From positions 1 through 9,554 of the forward strand of contig CAKRLC010000099.1 in assembly GCA_934358955.1 (NCBI GenBank): a stretch of 9,554 bases of DNA, given 5' to 3'. Source of the stretch: an uncultured Roseburia sp. (GTDB lineage: Bacteria > Bacillota > Clostridia > Lachnospirales > Lachnospiraceae). Both the position numbers and the translations under genes were made by a program. The notes beneath the pieces are model-generated. The model was not told the DNA's origin. It was given only the letters and a program-made list of their open reading frames with translations, and searched no databases. Shown piece by piece: positions 1 to 6,901 of the stretch; position 1 is the first letter of the stretch, and each line of letters begins with the position of its first letter.

Positions 1-3
1 CAT

Positions 4-76
4 GCGCGAGTGGCTCAGTTGGTGGAGCACGACCTTGCCAAGGTCGGGGCCGCGGGTTCGAGTCCCGTCTCGCGCT
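4..76 (+). tRNA. tRNA-Gly (anticodon GCC)
   Basis: This is a complete 73-base tRNA cloverleaf. The acceptor stem GCGCGAG (4-10) pairs with CTCGCGC (69-75), followed by a T discriminator at 76, which is usual for bacterial glycine tRNAs. The D stem is GCTC/GAGC. The anticodon stem CGACC/GGTCG encloses the loop TTGCCAA, giving anticodon GCC, which reads GGC and GGT codons. The T stem encloses TTCGAGT. The 3' CCA is not encoded, so it must be added after transcription. Only three bases lie upstream, so the promoter and any preceding tRNAs are outside the window. Confidence 0.97.
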
Positions 77-85
77 CTTTTTATT

Positions 86-130
86 TCCCGGCGAATTCAC
101 ATTGTTGGATTTGCCGGGATTTTTGTTTTG
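86..130 (+). terminator. Rho-independent terminator after tRNA-Gly
   Basis: A long hairpin has a core of CCCGGC (87-92) pairing with GCCGGG (113-118). Pairing continues inward to about 99/106, with two G-T pairs and a six-base loop. The run TTTTTGTTTT follows directly. It lies ten bases past the tRNA end and fits termination of the tRNA transcript before the DUF4317 promoter. Confidence 0.85.
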
Positions 131-174
131 TTTTCTGTAGTTTTTCTGTATTTTCAAATTTTTCCTTTTCGCAG

Positions 175-203
175 TTACCGATCACCTGAAAATATGTTAT
201 ACT
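175..203 (+). promoter_or_regulatory. Promoter of the DUF4317 gene (extended -10)
   Basis: The -10 box TATACT (198-203) is preceded by TG one base upstream (195-196), making an extended -10. A weak -35 TTACCG (175-180) is 17 bp away. This is a SigA-type promoter predicted by eye. Transcription would start near 210, about 40 bases before the ATG at 250. Confidence 0.65.
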
Positions 204-249
204 ATGTGCGATATGCACTGACAATGTATGACAGAAAGTGAGAATTACC

Positions 250-1506
250 ATGAATAAAAAAGACATTTTAGAAATTAAGCGCCGCTTCAAAAAAGAGGCC
301 TGCACATTCACAAGAATGTGTGGCTGCTATGTAGACGCTGACCATAATAAAATCACCAACATCGGTGAAACCTTTTTAAATCTGGAAGAAGAAGAATTTT
401 TCAAATATCTTGAAATTGCCAAAAAAGTATTATCCGGAACGATCGGAAATAATCTTTTAGAGCTGGAATTTCCACTTGCAGAAGAAGCCGCCGGCGGCAG
501 ACAGCAGTTTTTAATGGGGCTGCGTGACAGCAAACTGAAAAACGACGACCTGATGGATACGTTCTATGACCTGATCATCGACAGCTATGATTATGTCGGA
601 AATTACCTGATCCTGATCTTCCATGACGCCTATGACGTCATGAAGAAAACTTCTGATAATGACAAACTCGATGAGTCCGAGGAAGTCTATGAGTATCTGT
701 TATGTGCGATCTGTCCGGTCAACCTGACCAAACCGGGACTTGGCTATCGTGAGGACGAGAACCGCATCGGTCCTCGTATCCGCGACTGGGTAGTTGGCGC
801 TCCGGATACCGGATTTGTATTTCCTGCTTTTACCGACCGCAGCACAGATATCCATTCCGTTCTTTTCTATACAAGAGACACTAAGACTCCTCATGCTGAA
901 TTCATGGAGTCCGGACTTGGCTGTGGTGCAAAGTTCACTGCAACAGAGAAAAAACTGACTTTCCAGAGCATCGTAAAAGATGTCATCGGGGAAGACGACG
1001 ATGAAAGTGATGCAATGTTCATGGACATCCAGGGAAATCTGAGCGACCTGATCGAAGTTCCTGCAGAAGATGCAGAGGAAAAAGAGCCTGCTCCTCTGAC
1101 CTTAGCTGACATCTCCTCCGTTCTCACTGAAAGCGGTCTTTCAGAAGAACAGACAGCTATGATTGAAAAAACATACAAGGATACCTTTGGAGAAGATCTT
1201 CCTTCCGCAGAGCATTTAGTCGATCCGAAGCTTGTTGATGCCAACAATAAACGCAAAGAACGTTTAGAGCTCGTTGAGCAGGTACAGAACTTAAAACAGC
1301 AGCTTGCTGACACACGTTCGATCCCGGTAGATGATTCCGAGGAAGTCAGCGGTGATACCGTAAAAACATACGATGTCATTCTCCGTGTAAAACCGGAAAA
1401 AGTCAGCCAGATCCATTCTGAAACGATCAATGGACAAAAATGTCTCGTGATCCCAATGGAGGAAAACGAATACGCCGCTGTCAACGGTATAAATACACAG
1501 GTATAG
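250..1506 (+). CDS. DUF4317 domain-containing protein
   Basis: This 418-residue protein is recognised from its N-terminus (MNKKDILEIKRRFKKEA followed by TRMCGCYVD) as the DUF4317 family, found in Lachnospiraceae and other Clostridia. Its function is unknown. It has no signal peptide or membrane segment and is probably cytosolic. The first two thirds look like a compact mixed fold. An acidic low-complexity linker follows (AEDAEEKEPAP, around residue 280), then a charged helical stretch with coiled-coil character (KRKERLELVEQVQNLKQQL) and a short C-terminal segment. I chose ATG 250 over the GTG at 238 because GTGAG at 238-242 sits at ribosome-binding distance and the family starts with MNKKDI. 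It appears monocistronic, with its own promoter and a terminator shared with the converging CarD-family gene. An antisense reading frame across its 3' half is a codon-bias shadow. Confidence 0.9.
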   Translation: MNKKDILEIKRRFKKEACTFTRMCGCYVDADHNKITNIGETFLNLEEEEFFKYLEIAKKVLSGTIGNNLLELEFPLAEEAAGGRQQFLMGLRDSKLKNDDLMDTFYDLIIDSYDYVGNYLILIFHDAYDVMKKTSDNDKLDESEEVYEYLLCAICPVNLTKPGLGYREDENRIGPRIRDWVVGAPDTGFVFPAFTDRSTDIHSVLFYTRDTKTPHAEFMESGLGCGAKFTATEKKLTFQSIVKDVIGEDDDESDAMFMDIQGNLSDLIEVPAEDAEEKEPAPLTLADISSVLTESGLSEEQTAMIEKTYKDTFGEDLPSAEHLVDPKLVDANNKRKERLELVEQVQNLKQQLADTRSIPVDDSEEVSGDTVKTYDVILRVKPEKVSQIHSETINGQKCLVIPMEENEYAAVNGINTQV

Positions 1507-1536
1507 CAACGGATCTCTCTTACGGGATTCTCTGCC

Positions 1537-1578
1537 AAGACAAAAAAACGATGCCGAAAGGCACCGGTTTTTTGTCTT
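1537..1578. terminator. Bidirectional terminator between convergent genes
   Basis: The outer stem AAGACAAAAAA pairs with TTTTTTGTCTT, and the inner stem GCC/GGC is capped by a GAAA tetraloop (1556-1559). The A-run on one side and T-run on the other give a U-tract in both directions. It can therefore end both the plus-strand DUF4317 transcript (stop at 1506) and the minus-strand CarD-family transcript (stop at 1592). Confidence 0.85.
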
Positions 1579-1591
1579 ATTGTCTCTTTTT

Positions 1592-2095
1592 TCACACTGC
1601 TTCAAGTTGCTTACAAATATAATCTTCCATCTTCTCTTTTGGGATTTCAAGTATAAGCGACAATTCACTGTATAATTCATTTTCTGCAGCTTTCAGATAT
1701 CGTTCATCCAGGGAAGTTATCTTTTTTCCCTGTGCGATCCGTTCTTTTTTTCGGAAATATAATGTCTTGATAATACTGATCCATGCGCGATAATCACAGG
1801 TCTTTAATGCTTCTTTATACTTTACTTCGCGCATTCTCTCATCTGAAACCCATAATACCTCGATATTCGGCATGTCCTTGATCAACTGCTCGGCCTCTGC
1901 CCTGGTAATCACCCTGCGCATCATGACCTTCTTATTGTCAGTCGGTGCGTAGATCTTTCCTTTTTCGTCCCCGAATGGTGCCAGTACATAATAAAGCCTG
2001 TCCCTGTTGCTTCCCGGAATATCGAGCTGTGTGATGTCTTCAATTCTGCACACACCCTTACATCCATAAACAATATATTCACCTACTTCATACAT
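1592..2095 (-). CDS. CarD family transcriptional regulator
   Basis: This is a 167-residue CarD/CdnL/TRCF-type protein. Residues 1-60 form the RNA polymerase-interacting domain, with the typical opening YEVGEYIVYGCKGVCRIEDI and a YYVLAPFGDEKGKIYAPTDN core. Residues 65-165 form the helical C-terminal domain that in this family contacts DNA at the upstream edge of the promoter bubble. Known members bind the RNA polymerase beta subunit and tune open-complex stability at many promoters. The start at 2095 is preceded by GAAAGGAG with a roughly 10-base spacer; a second AAGGA lies immediately before the ATG. The length matches stand-alone CarD proteins and there is no helicase part, so it is not TRCF. 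It has its own promoter and appears monocistronic. Which genes it controls cannot be seen here. Confidence 0.92.
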   Translation of the reverse strand: MYEVGEYIVYGCKGVCRIEDITQLDIPGSNRDRLYYVLAPFGDEKGKIYAPTDNKKVMMRRVITRAEAEQLIKDMPNIEVLWVSDERMREVKYKEALKTCDYRAWISIIKTLYFRKKERIAQGKKITSLDERYLKAAENELYSELSLILEIPKEKMEDYICKQLEAV

Positions 2096-2147
2096 TCCTT
2101 TGATTCTCCTTTCTCTCCGATTTGGTAACAGTCCGACAGCTACTATA

Positions 2148-2177
2148 ATTTTACCACTTCTGAGCGAAAAAAGTCAG
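2148..2177 (-). promoter_or_regulatory. Promoter of the CarD-family gene
   Basis: Read on the minus strand, -35 CTGACT (2172-2177) is separated by 18 bp from -10 TAAAAT (2148-2153). TG sits one base before the -10 box, an extended -10. The predicted start is near 2142, giving a leader of about 45 bases. The rest of the 2096-2237 gap is AT-rich, and I see no other feature in it. No convincing terminator follows the ATPase gene that ends at 2238. Confidence 0.55.
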
Positions 2178-2237
2178 TAAGTTTGATATTTTTCTTTCAA
2201 TTTTGTGAATTCTATCTAAAAATACCCCCTCCGTTTT

Positions 2238-2807
2238 TTATCGAATTTCACAATAAAATGCGCCAAAAAAGTTACATTCCCACGGTTCATGCGTGATCAT
2301 AAGCACTGTTTTTCCGGTTGTCCGCTGTTTTATGACATTGGCCACACATTCTCTCGTTGCCTCGTCAAGCCCTTTTAGCGGCTCATCCAAAAACAGTACA
2401 TCATAATCTGCCAGCAACGCTCTTGCGATCGCCACACGCCGTTTCATACCGCCACTGTAATTTTTTACTGCTTTTCTTTCATCCAATGGCAGTTCCAGCT
2501 CCCTCAAGAGGTTCTTTATCTCTTTCTCTGCTGCACCTGTTGCAATACGCACATTATCAACGGCATCCAACTGTTCCAACAGGCGGTTTTCCTGAAAAAC
2601 AGCACTGAATTTTTTTCCTTCCAGACCATGGATCTCTCCGCTGTCTGCCTTTTCCAATCCCATCAGAATCGACAGCAGCGTTGTCTTTCCCGCACCGGAT
2701 TTTCCCATAATGCAGGTGGTCTTTCCCTCTTTAAAGGTATAAGAGAAATCCTCTAAAACTGCCTCATTTCCATATTTCTTGCATAGATGCTCTATCCTAA
2801 TATCCAT
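2238..2807 (-). CDS. ABC transporter ATP-binding protein (NitT/TauT type)
   Basis: This 189-residue cytoplasmic ATPase should power the importer formed with the permease and lipoprotein encoded just upstream. All nucleotide-binding motifs are intact: A-loop Tyr12, Walker A GKSGAGKT (35-42), Q-loop Gln72 in VFQENRLL, signature YSGGMKRR (117-124), Walker B DVLFLDEP (136-143), D-loop GLD (146-148) and H-loop His173 (THE). The closest families are SsuB/TauB/NrtD, but those are usually about 240-260 residues. This protein ends about 16 residues after the H-loop, so it is a minimal nucleotide-binding domain with no C-terminal extension. Walker B to H-loop spacing is normal, so I do not call it broken. 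The start at 2807 has AGGAAG and AAGGA upstream. It is the last gene of the operon, 49 bases after the annotated permease stop. Confidence 0.9.
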   Translation of the reverse strand: MDIRIEHLCKKYGNEAVLEDFSYTFKEGKTTCIMGKSGAGKTTLLSILMGLEKADSGEIHGLEGKKFSAVFQENRLLEQLDAVDNVRIATGAAEKEIKNLLRELELPLDERKAVKNYSGGMKRRVAIARALLADYDVLFLDEPLKGLDEATRECVANVIKQRTTGKTVLMITHEPWECNFFGAFYCEIR

Positions 2808-2856
2808 ATCTTCCTATATCCTTTTTCCTGCATAAATCTGGCTTCCATCTCAGCAT

Positions 2857-3636
2857 TCAGTCTGTCACATTCTGCCTGGCAGCAACAATCCCAAGCATAA
2901 ACAAAAACAGCTTTTCAAAGCATACGCTCACTGCAATAATGACAAATGTCCACGCAAAAAGCTCCGGTGTCTCAAGATATATTTTTGCATTATAAAGGCT
3001 CTCTCCGATCGAGCCTTTCGGAATTCCGATAATCTCTGCCGCAATTCCTGCCTTCCAGCACATACCGATTGCAATCGTGCAGGCAGATCTTAAATACGGA
3101 AGCAATCCTCCAAAATAAAAATAATAGAGCTTTTTCCGGAAAGGAATCCGAAAAATCTTCGCCATTTCAAAGAGCTTCTGATCCAGATTCGAAAAGCCTT
3201 CCAGTAGATTTGTATAAACGATTGGAAATGCCATAATAAAAGAGATCAGTACCGACAGATTTCTCGACGGCATCCATATCAGCACAAGAACGATAAAAGA
3301 TGCTACCGGCGTTGCCTTTAAAATAGATGTCGGCAATGCCAAAAGCTCCCTGATGCGTTCAAACCGCCATGCTGCTGCCGATAAAACCAATCCGGAAAAA
3401 ACTGCCAGAAAAAATCCTCCTGCAATACGCACAAGAGAAAATGCTATCTTCTGCCAGAATGATAAGGTCTGCACCAACGAAAGCAGGCACCACCCCACAG
3501 ACAGGGGTGATGCCAGTAATATTTCACGGTCTAATGCCATGCTGCCAAGCTGCCAGAGGGCAGCCCAGAAGACAATGGTCCATATTTTAATGTTGTTTTT
3601 CTTTCTGTTCTTAATCTGCATTATAATAGAAATCAT
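2857..3636 (-). CDS. ABC transporter permease (SsuC/TauC-like)
   Basis: This is the membrane subunit of a NitT/TauT-type importer, about 259 residues from the start given. The first hydrophobic helix (IWTIVFWAALWQLG) is followed by the family's LLASPLSV periplasmic segment and further helices. The cytoplasmic EAA loop runs from EMAKIFRIPF to GGLLPY (about residues 157-180) and docks on the ATPase. WKAGIAAEIIG and SLYNAKIYLETPELFAW are typical of the SsuC/TauC group. The start is uncertain. ATG 3636 has GGTGGAG 12 bases upstream and ATG 3621 has AAGGA 14 bases upstream. The longer frame to 3687 lacks a ribosome site. Either choice overlaps the lipoprotein gene end (11 or 26 bases), suggesting coupling. 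The C-terminus may be cut short by a frameshift near 2875 (see findings). Confidence 0.85.
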   Translation of the reverse strand: MISIIMQIKNRKKNNIKIWTIVFWAALWQLGSMALDREILLASPLSVGWCLLSLVQTLSFWQKIAFSLVRIAGGFFLAVFSGLVLSAAAWRFERIRELLALPTSILKATPVASFIVLVLIWMPSRNLSVLISFIMAFPIVYTNLLEGFSNLDQKLFEMAKIFRIPFRKKLYYFYFGGLLPYLRSACTIAIGMCWKAGIAAEIIGIPKGSIGESLYNAKIYLETPELFAWTFVIIAVSVCFEKLFLFMLGIVAARQNVTD

Positions 3637-4690
3637 CCTTCGGTAAAGCTCCACCAACAGCTGCCGGGTTCTGCTCTGCCAATACATTTAAATAACTGCT
3701 TAATTTTTCTTTCATTTCCTTTCCTGCAATAAATGTAATATTACAATAAGGAAGTGCTTTTTCTGCAACCGGTGCTGCTACGATGTCATAGTTGCCGATC
3801 AGCTGTGCTGCATCACTGACATTTTCATTCACATAACCTACAGAAGCTTCATACTGCTCCATAAAAAGCGCTACTGCATCCGGATGCTCTGCGATAAATT
3901 CATTTCTTGCAATGACAACACCTGTAATAAGAGATGCTTTTTTGCCATCCTCTGTTGCTGCATTTTCCCATTCCTCGTTGAGATCCAATGCAATTTTTAT
4001 ATTCTCGTTCTGTGTCATAGCTACGGTCACAAAAGGCTGTGGAAGCATGGCAACCGCATCTTCATCTGCTGCAAGTGCTGATACACATTCAGAATGTTCT
4101 GATTTATATTCGATCGTAACATCCTTCTCCGGATCGATACCGTTTGCAGTCAGCATATAATTTAACGCATATTCCGGTGTTGCACCTTTTCCGCTGGCAT
4201 AAATTGTTTTTCCTTTTAAGTCTGCCACACTGTGAATGGTATCCCCATTTTCTACAATGTATAAAACACCAAGCGTGTTGACAGCAAGTACACTGACATC
4301 TACACCTTCTTTATTATATAAAACAGATGCGAGGTTTGCCGGTACGGCCGCAATGTCTGCATTTCCCTGAACGATCTGCGGAACGACTTCGTCCGGAGAT
4401 GCTACAATGGAAAACTGATACTGATTTGCACCGGTATCTCCCTGGTCGGAATCATCCATGAGCTTTACCATGCCCATAGCGGTAGGTCCCTTCAATGCAA
4501 TGACATTCACCTCTGCTACATCGGCTGTTTCTTCTGTGTTGCTTACTTCCTCTGTTGATTCTGTGACTGCCTGTACTGCTTCTGTAGTAGCTTCGCTCCC
4601 GTTATTCTCAGTAGCTGTGTTTCCACCACATGCTGCAAGCATCACACAGGACATCATAAGAGCCAGTGCTGATACAAGTTTTTTCTTCAT
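3611..4690 (-). CDS. ABC transporter substrate-binding lipoprotein (NitT/TauT / NMT1-like)
   Basis: This 359-residue lipoprotein captures solute for the downstream permease and ATPase. The signal peptide MKKKLVSALALMMSCVMLAAC ends in the lipobox LAAC with lipidated Cys21. A Ser/Thr/Glu/Asn-rich tether (22-60) follows. The mature domain opens with VNVIALKGPTAMGMVKL and carries VPQIVQGNADIAAVPANLASVLYN, the pattern of the SsuA/TauA/NMT1 type II binding fold. ADLKGKTIYASGKGATPEYALNYML is the hinge/second-lobe motif seen across this group. The substrate (sulfonate, nitrate, pyrimidine or other small organic anion) cannot be told from motifs; no thiamine or sulfur genes lie nearby. The start at 4690 has AAGGAG 9 bases upstream. 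It is the first gene of the operon, with a promoter at 4761-4789. Confidence 0.9.
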   Translation of the reverse strand: MKKKLVSALALMMSCVMLAACGGNTATENNGSEATTEAVQAVTESTEEVSNTEETADVAEVNVIALKGPTAMGMVKLMDDSDQGDTGANQYQFSIVASPDEVVPQIVQGNADIAAVPANLASVLYNKEGVDVSVLAVNTLGVLYIVENGDTIHSVADLKGKTIYASGKGATPEYALNYMLTANGIDPEKDVTIEYKSEHSECVSALAADEDAVAMLPQPFVTVAMTQNENIKIALDLNEEWENAATEDGKKASLITGVVIARNEFIAEHPDAVALFMEQYEASVGYVNENVSDAAQLIGNYDIVAAPVAEKALPYCNITFIAGKEMKEKLSSYLNVLAEQNPAAVGGALPKDDFYYNAD

Positions 4691-4760
4691 TTCTTTTTTC
4701 TCCTTAAATAAATTCTCAAGTCAGGTCAGGGATTGCTCACTTTCCTGCAAGACATTGCTT

Positions 4761-4789
4761 AGTATATCCTACTTTCTTTATTTTCACAA
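4761..4789 (-). promoter_or_regulatory. Promoter of the ABC importer operon
   Basis: On the minus strand, -35 TTGTGA (4784-4789), a 17-bp spacer and -10 TATACT (4761-4766) make a SigA-type promoter. It starts only five bases past the serpin stop codon. The leader of about 65 bases holds a short GCAA/TTGC inverted repeat but no riboswitch I can recognise. I find no U-tract hairpin between the serpin and this promoter, so transcripts from the serpin operon could also run into the importer genes. Confidence 0.65.
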
Positions 4790-4794
4790 TATCT

Positions 4795-6087
4795 TTATTC
4801 GGAGATTTTCTCAGTAATGCCAAAAAATACAGGCAAATGGCTTTCTTCATCCACGATGGCATACACAAATGGGCGGTTTAAATACACTTCCTTTACCTCG
4901 TCCACGATCAGGGATGCTGTTTCCGCTACACCCACAACAGTCGCTGCCGCTGCTTTTGTTCCCTGCTCATCCACCTCAATAAATGTCTTATGAAGTACCA
5001 TATCAATAGAAAGGTTTCCCTGATCTGAAGTTGCCATTTTTGAAAAATCTGCTTTTTCTTCGTCAAACGCATCTGTCATACCGAGATGCTCCAACACATC
5101 CTTCAGTTCAACGGTATACTCTGACGAAAACTTTGGTACACCAGCATACACCGTATATGCATCTGTCGCTCCATCCATCAGCTTCTTAAATTTTTCGCCG
5201 TTCAGCTGCGATAAGTACTCCTCCATCGTCATTCCTTCAGACGGCAGCATAGCTACAAACTGATACCCGTCTTCGTAAGGACGAATAAAACCTGTCGTGT
5301 TTTCATCCTCCAGATACAGCTCCTCTTCCGAATACATCATCGTCATATTCGTTACCGTTCCATTTTCTTCTGTAAACTCCCGTTCCATCAGATCATAATC
5401 CTCATACGGATTTTCCCATTTTGCATCAAAGGCGACCGCATTGATCAGATATAAAACTGCATCATCCTCGATTTTATCCAGCATTTCCGGTATTTTTTTC
5501 TCTGTTTTATCAGAAACCCAGCTGTTGATATCTTTTAAAGTACGGTCATCAAACGGCGCCTTAAAAACCTCTGCCCCAAAATAATCCCTGTTTTTCTGCA
5601 AAAATGCTTCATCAACATGCAAATGATCTGTTTCTTTCAACCAAATGGAATTTGCCATGTCGAGTTTCGCTTTTTCCCTGCCTGTAAATTCCAAGATATA
5701 ATCCTTTAAAATCTGATCCTGCATCTCCACGTCCATACCGACCGCAAGCACCTGCTGCATCTGTTTGAGCGTATTGCCGGATGCGCCATTCTCTGTCATC
5801 GTAAGCGCTGTCAAAATAGAAAGCGGTGAGATCATCGCATTCTCGCCTTTTTTATAGACTTCCTGAAGCAGCGTTACCGTAAGGTCATCATAGCTGCCTG
5901 CATATTCTTCTTTCCGTTCACTGCTTACTTCTTTTTTCTCTGTGTCTTCTGTTGTCCTGCTGTCTTCCTGTTTTCCTATAACCTCCGTCAGATCCTTTGC
6001 CGATCCAGACATGCTCTCTCTGCTGCCACAGCCTGCAAGCCCGGCTACCATACATCCAACCAGTAAAACTGCCAATTCTTTCTTCAT
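4795..6087 (-). CDS. Secreted serpin family protease inhibitor (lipoprotein)
   Basis: This 430-residue serpin should trap serine (or cysteine) proteases as a covalent suicide complex at the cell surface. The signal peptide ends in the lipobox LAGC with Cys20 lipidated; a charged linker (about 21-62) leads to the serpin fold. Family landmarks are present in order: ISPLSILTALTMTENGASGNT (86-106), NSIWL (146-150), INSW (187-190), NAVAFDAKW (216-224), VPKF (317-320) and the C-terminal LNRPFVYAI (403-411) with FFGI (421-424). The hinge EQGTKAAAAT (374-383) has Thr at P14 and small residues at P12-P9, as in inhibitory serpins. Counting 17 residues from Glu374 puts P1-P1' at about Thr390-Ala391. The start at 6087 has AAAGGAG 10 bases upstream. 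It lies 20 bases after the anti-sigma-like gene and is probably co-transcribed from the ECF promoter at 7504-7529. Confidence 0.95.
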   Translation of the reverse strand: MKKELAVLLVGCMVAGLAGCGSRESMSGSAKDLTEVIGKQEDSRTTEDTEKKEVSSERKEEYAGSYDDLTVTLLQEVYKKGENAMISPLSILTALTMTENGASGNTLKQMQQVLAVGMDVEMQDQILKDYILEFTGREKAKLDMANSIWLKETDHLHVDEAFLQKNRDYFGAEVFKAPFDDRTLKDINSWVSDKTEKKIPEMLDKIEDDAVLYLINAVAFDAKWENPYEDYDLMEREFTEENGTVTNMTMMYSEEELYLEDENTTGFIRPYEDGYQFVAMLPSEGMTMEEYLSQLNGEKFKKLMDGATDAYTVYAGVPKFSSEYTVELKDVLEHLGMTDAFDEEKADFSKMATSDQGNLSIDMVLHKTFIEVDEQGTKAAAATVVGVAETASLIVDEVKEVYLNRPFVYAIVDEESHLPVFFGITEKISE

Positions 6088-6106
6088 ATGCCCTGTTCTC
6101 CTTTCT

Positions 6107-6901
6107 CTAGCAGAGTTGTCTTAGAACATGTAACAGTTCCTCTTCAGACAATCCTTCCGCTCTTACACAAAATGTAACCTTTCCTTTTGTAAAAATTGCC
6201 ACATAACTCTCACTTTCCTCTGTATATCCGATCACGAGCGAAGTATCCCTGATCTTAGATACTTTCATATTCTCTTCATTGGTAAATTCATCGATTGTCC
6301 CGCTTTCTGTCGTTCGAACAGCAATCGTTATTTTCCGGTTTCCGGATTCATTCTTATAAATAATACGATTATTATCTGCTACAATTGAATTTTGTTTATT
6401 ATAAGCAATCTCAGCCTTCTGTGTATCTAATGTCATATCCTCCGGAACTTCCTGCAAAAGAACTGTGACACCACAATATGCTTCAAAATCTTCCAGTGAT
6501 TCCGTTTCCACATATTCCGCATCCACATCTACACAATAAGCGTTCATCTCTGTGATCGGATTTATGGCAATCTGCTCATTACAAGCCCCCGATAACGATT
6601 CTTTCTCTTTCTCTGCTTCCATTTCTCCCTCGTCGATCATCGCTGCACTTTCTACACTTTCTGCGCTTTCTGAAATTTCTTCCACCTGGCTGCTGTTGCT
6701 ATTTCCCAGATTCAGGCTTTTTTCCTGTAGATACTCAAAACCGGCCGCTGCTCCAACCAGCAAAATGCAGACACATGCGGCCATCGGCAAAAGCTGTTTT
6801 ATAAGAATCTGTTTTTTCTTTCTCTTTTTCCACTGTTCTGCTTCCCTGACATAAACCGGATTGATTTTTCCGATCAGCTTCATCCATTCATCCTGTTTCA
6901 T
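6107..6901 (-). CDS. Putative anti-sigma factor, single-pass membrane protein
   Basis: This 264-residue protein has a short basic cytoplasmic part (1-34, with KKRKKK), one membrane helix (about 36-55, LLPMAACVCILLVGAAAGF), an acidic Ser/Glu-rich linker (68-104) and an extracytoplasmic domain of about 160 residues with five cysteines (107, 123, 143, 245, 264). I do not recognise the outer domain. The anti-sigma role is inferred from topology and from the ATGA overlap with the sigma gene (6898-6901), the usual arrangement for an ECF sigma and its membrane regulator. The HxxxCxxC zinc motif of ZAS-type anti-sigma domains is absent, so the sigma-binding segment would be of another type. A strong AAGGAGGG lies 9 bases before the ATG, within the end of the sigma gene. 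The serpin gene follows 20 bases later. Confidence 0.7.
   Translation of the reverse strand: MKQDEWMKLIGKINPVYVREAEQWKKRKKKQILIKQLLPMAACVCILLVGAAAGFEYLQEKSLNLGNSNSSQVEEISESAESVESAAMIDEGEMEAEKEKESLSGACNEQIAINPITEMNAYCVDVDAEYVETESLEDFEAYCGVTVLLQEVPEDMTLDTQKAEIAYNKQNSIVADNNRIIYKNESGNRKITIAVRTTESGTIDEFTNEENMKVSKIRDTSLVIGYTEESESYVAIFTKGKVTFCVRAEGLSEEELLHVLRQLC

Noticed and set aside
2..241. 79-codon open frame covering the tRNA and its terminator
   Set aside because: It overlaps a complete tRNA and a terminator hairpin and has no ribosome site; it is a chance reading frame.
1416..1441. TGAAAC-N16-TGTC on the plus strand resembling an ECF promoter
   Set aside because: It lies within the end of the DUF4317 gene, the -10 element does not match CGTC, and it leads only into a terminator.
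891..1595. 234-codon open frame on the minus strand, antisense to the DUF4317 gene
   Set aside because: It lacks a family resemblance, is rich in Ser/Arg/Cys as antisense shadows are, has no ribosome site, and runs through the bidirectional terminator; the plus-strand frame is clearly the gene.
2205..2240. GGAGGGGG after the ATPase stop as a ribosome site or terminator
   Set aside because: No start codon with an open frame follows, and no complementary arm exists for a hairpin although a short T-run is present.
4691..4760. Possible riboswitch (CCCTGACCTGA stretch faintly like a TPP element) in the leader of the ABC importer
   Set aside because: The leader of about 65 bases is too short and lacks the conserved CUGAGA and paired arms of a TPP riboswitch; no other known class fits.
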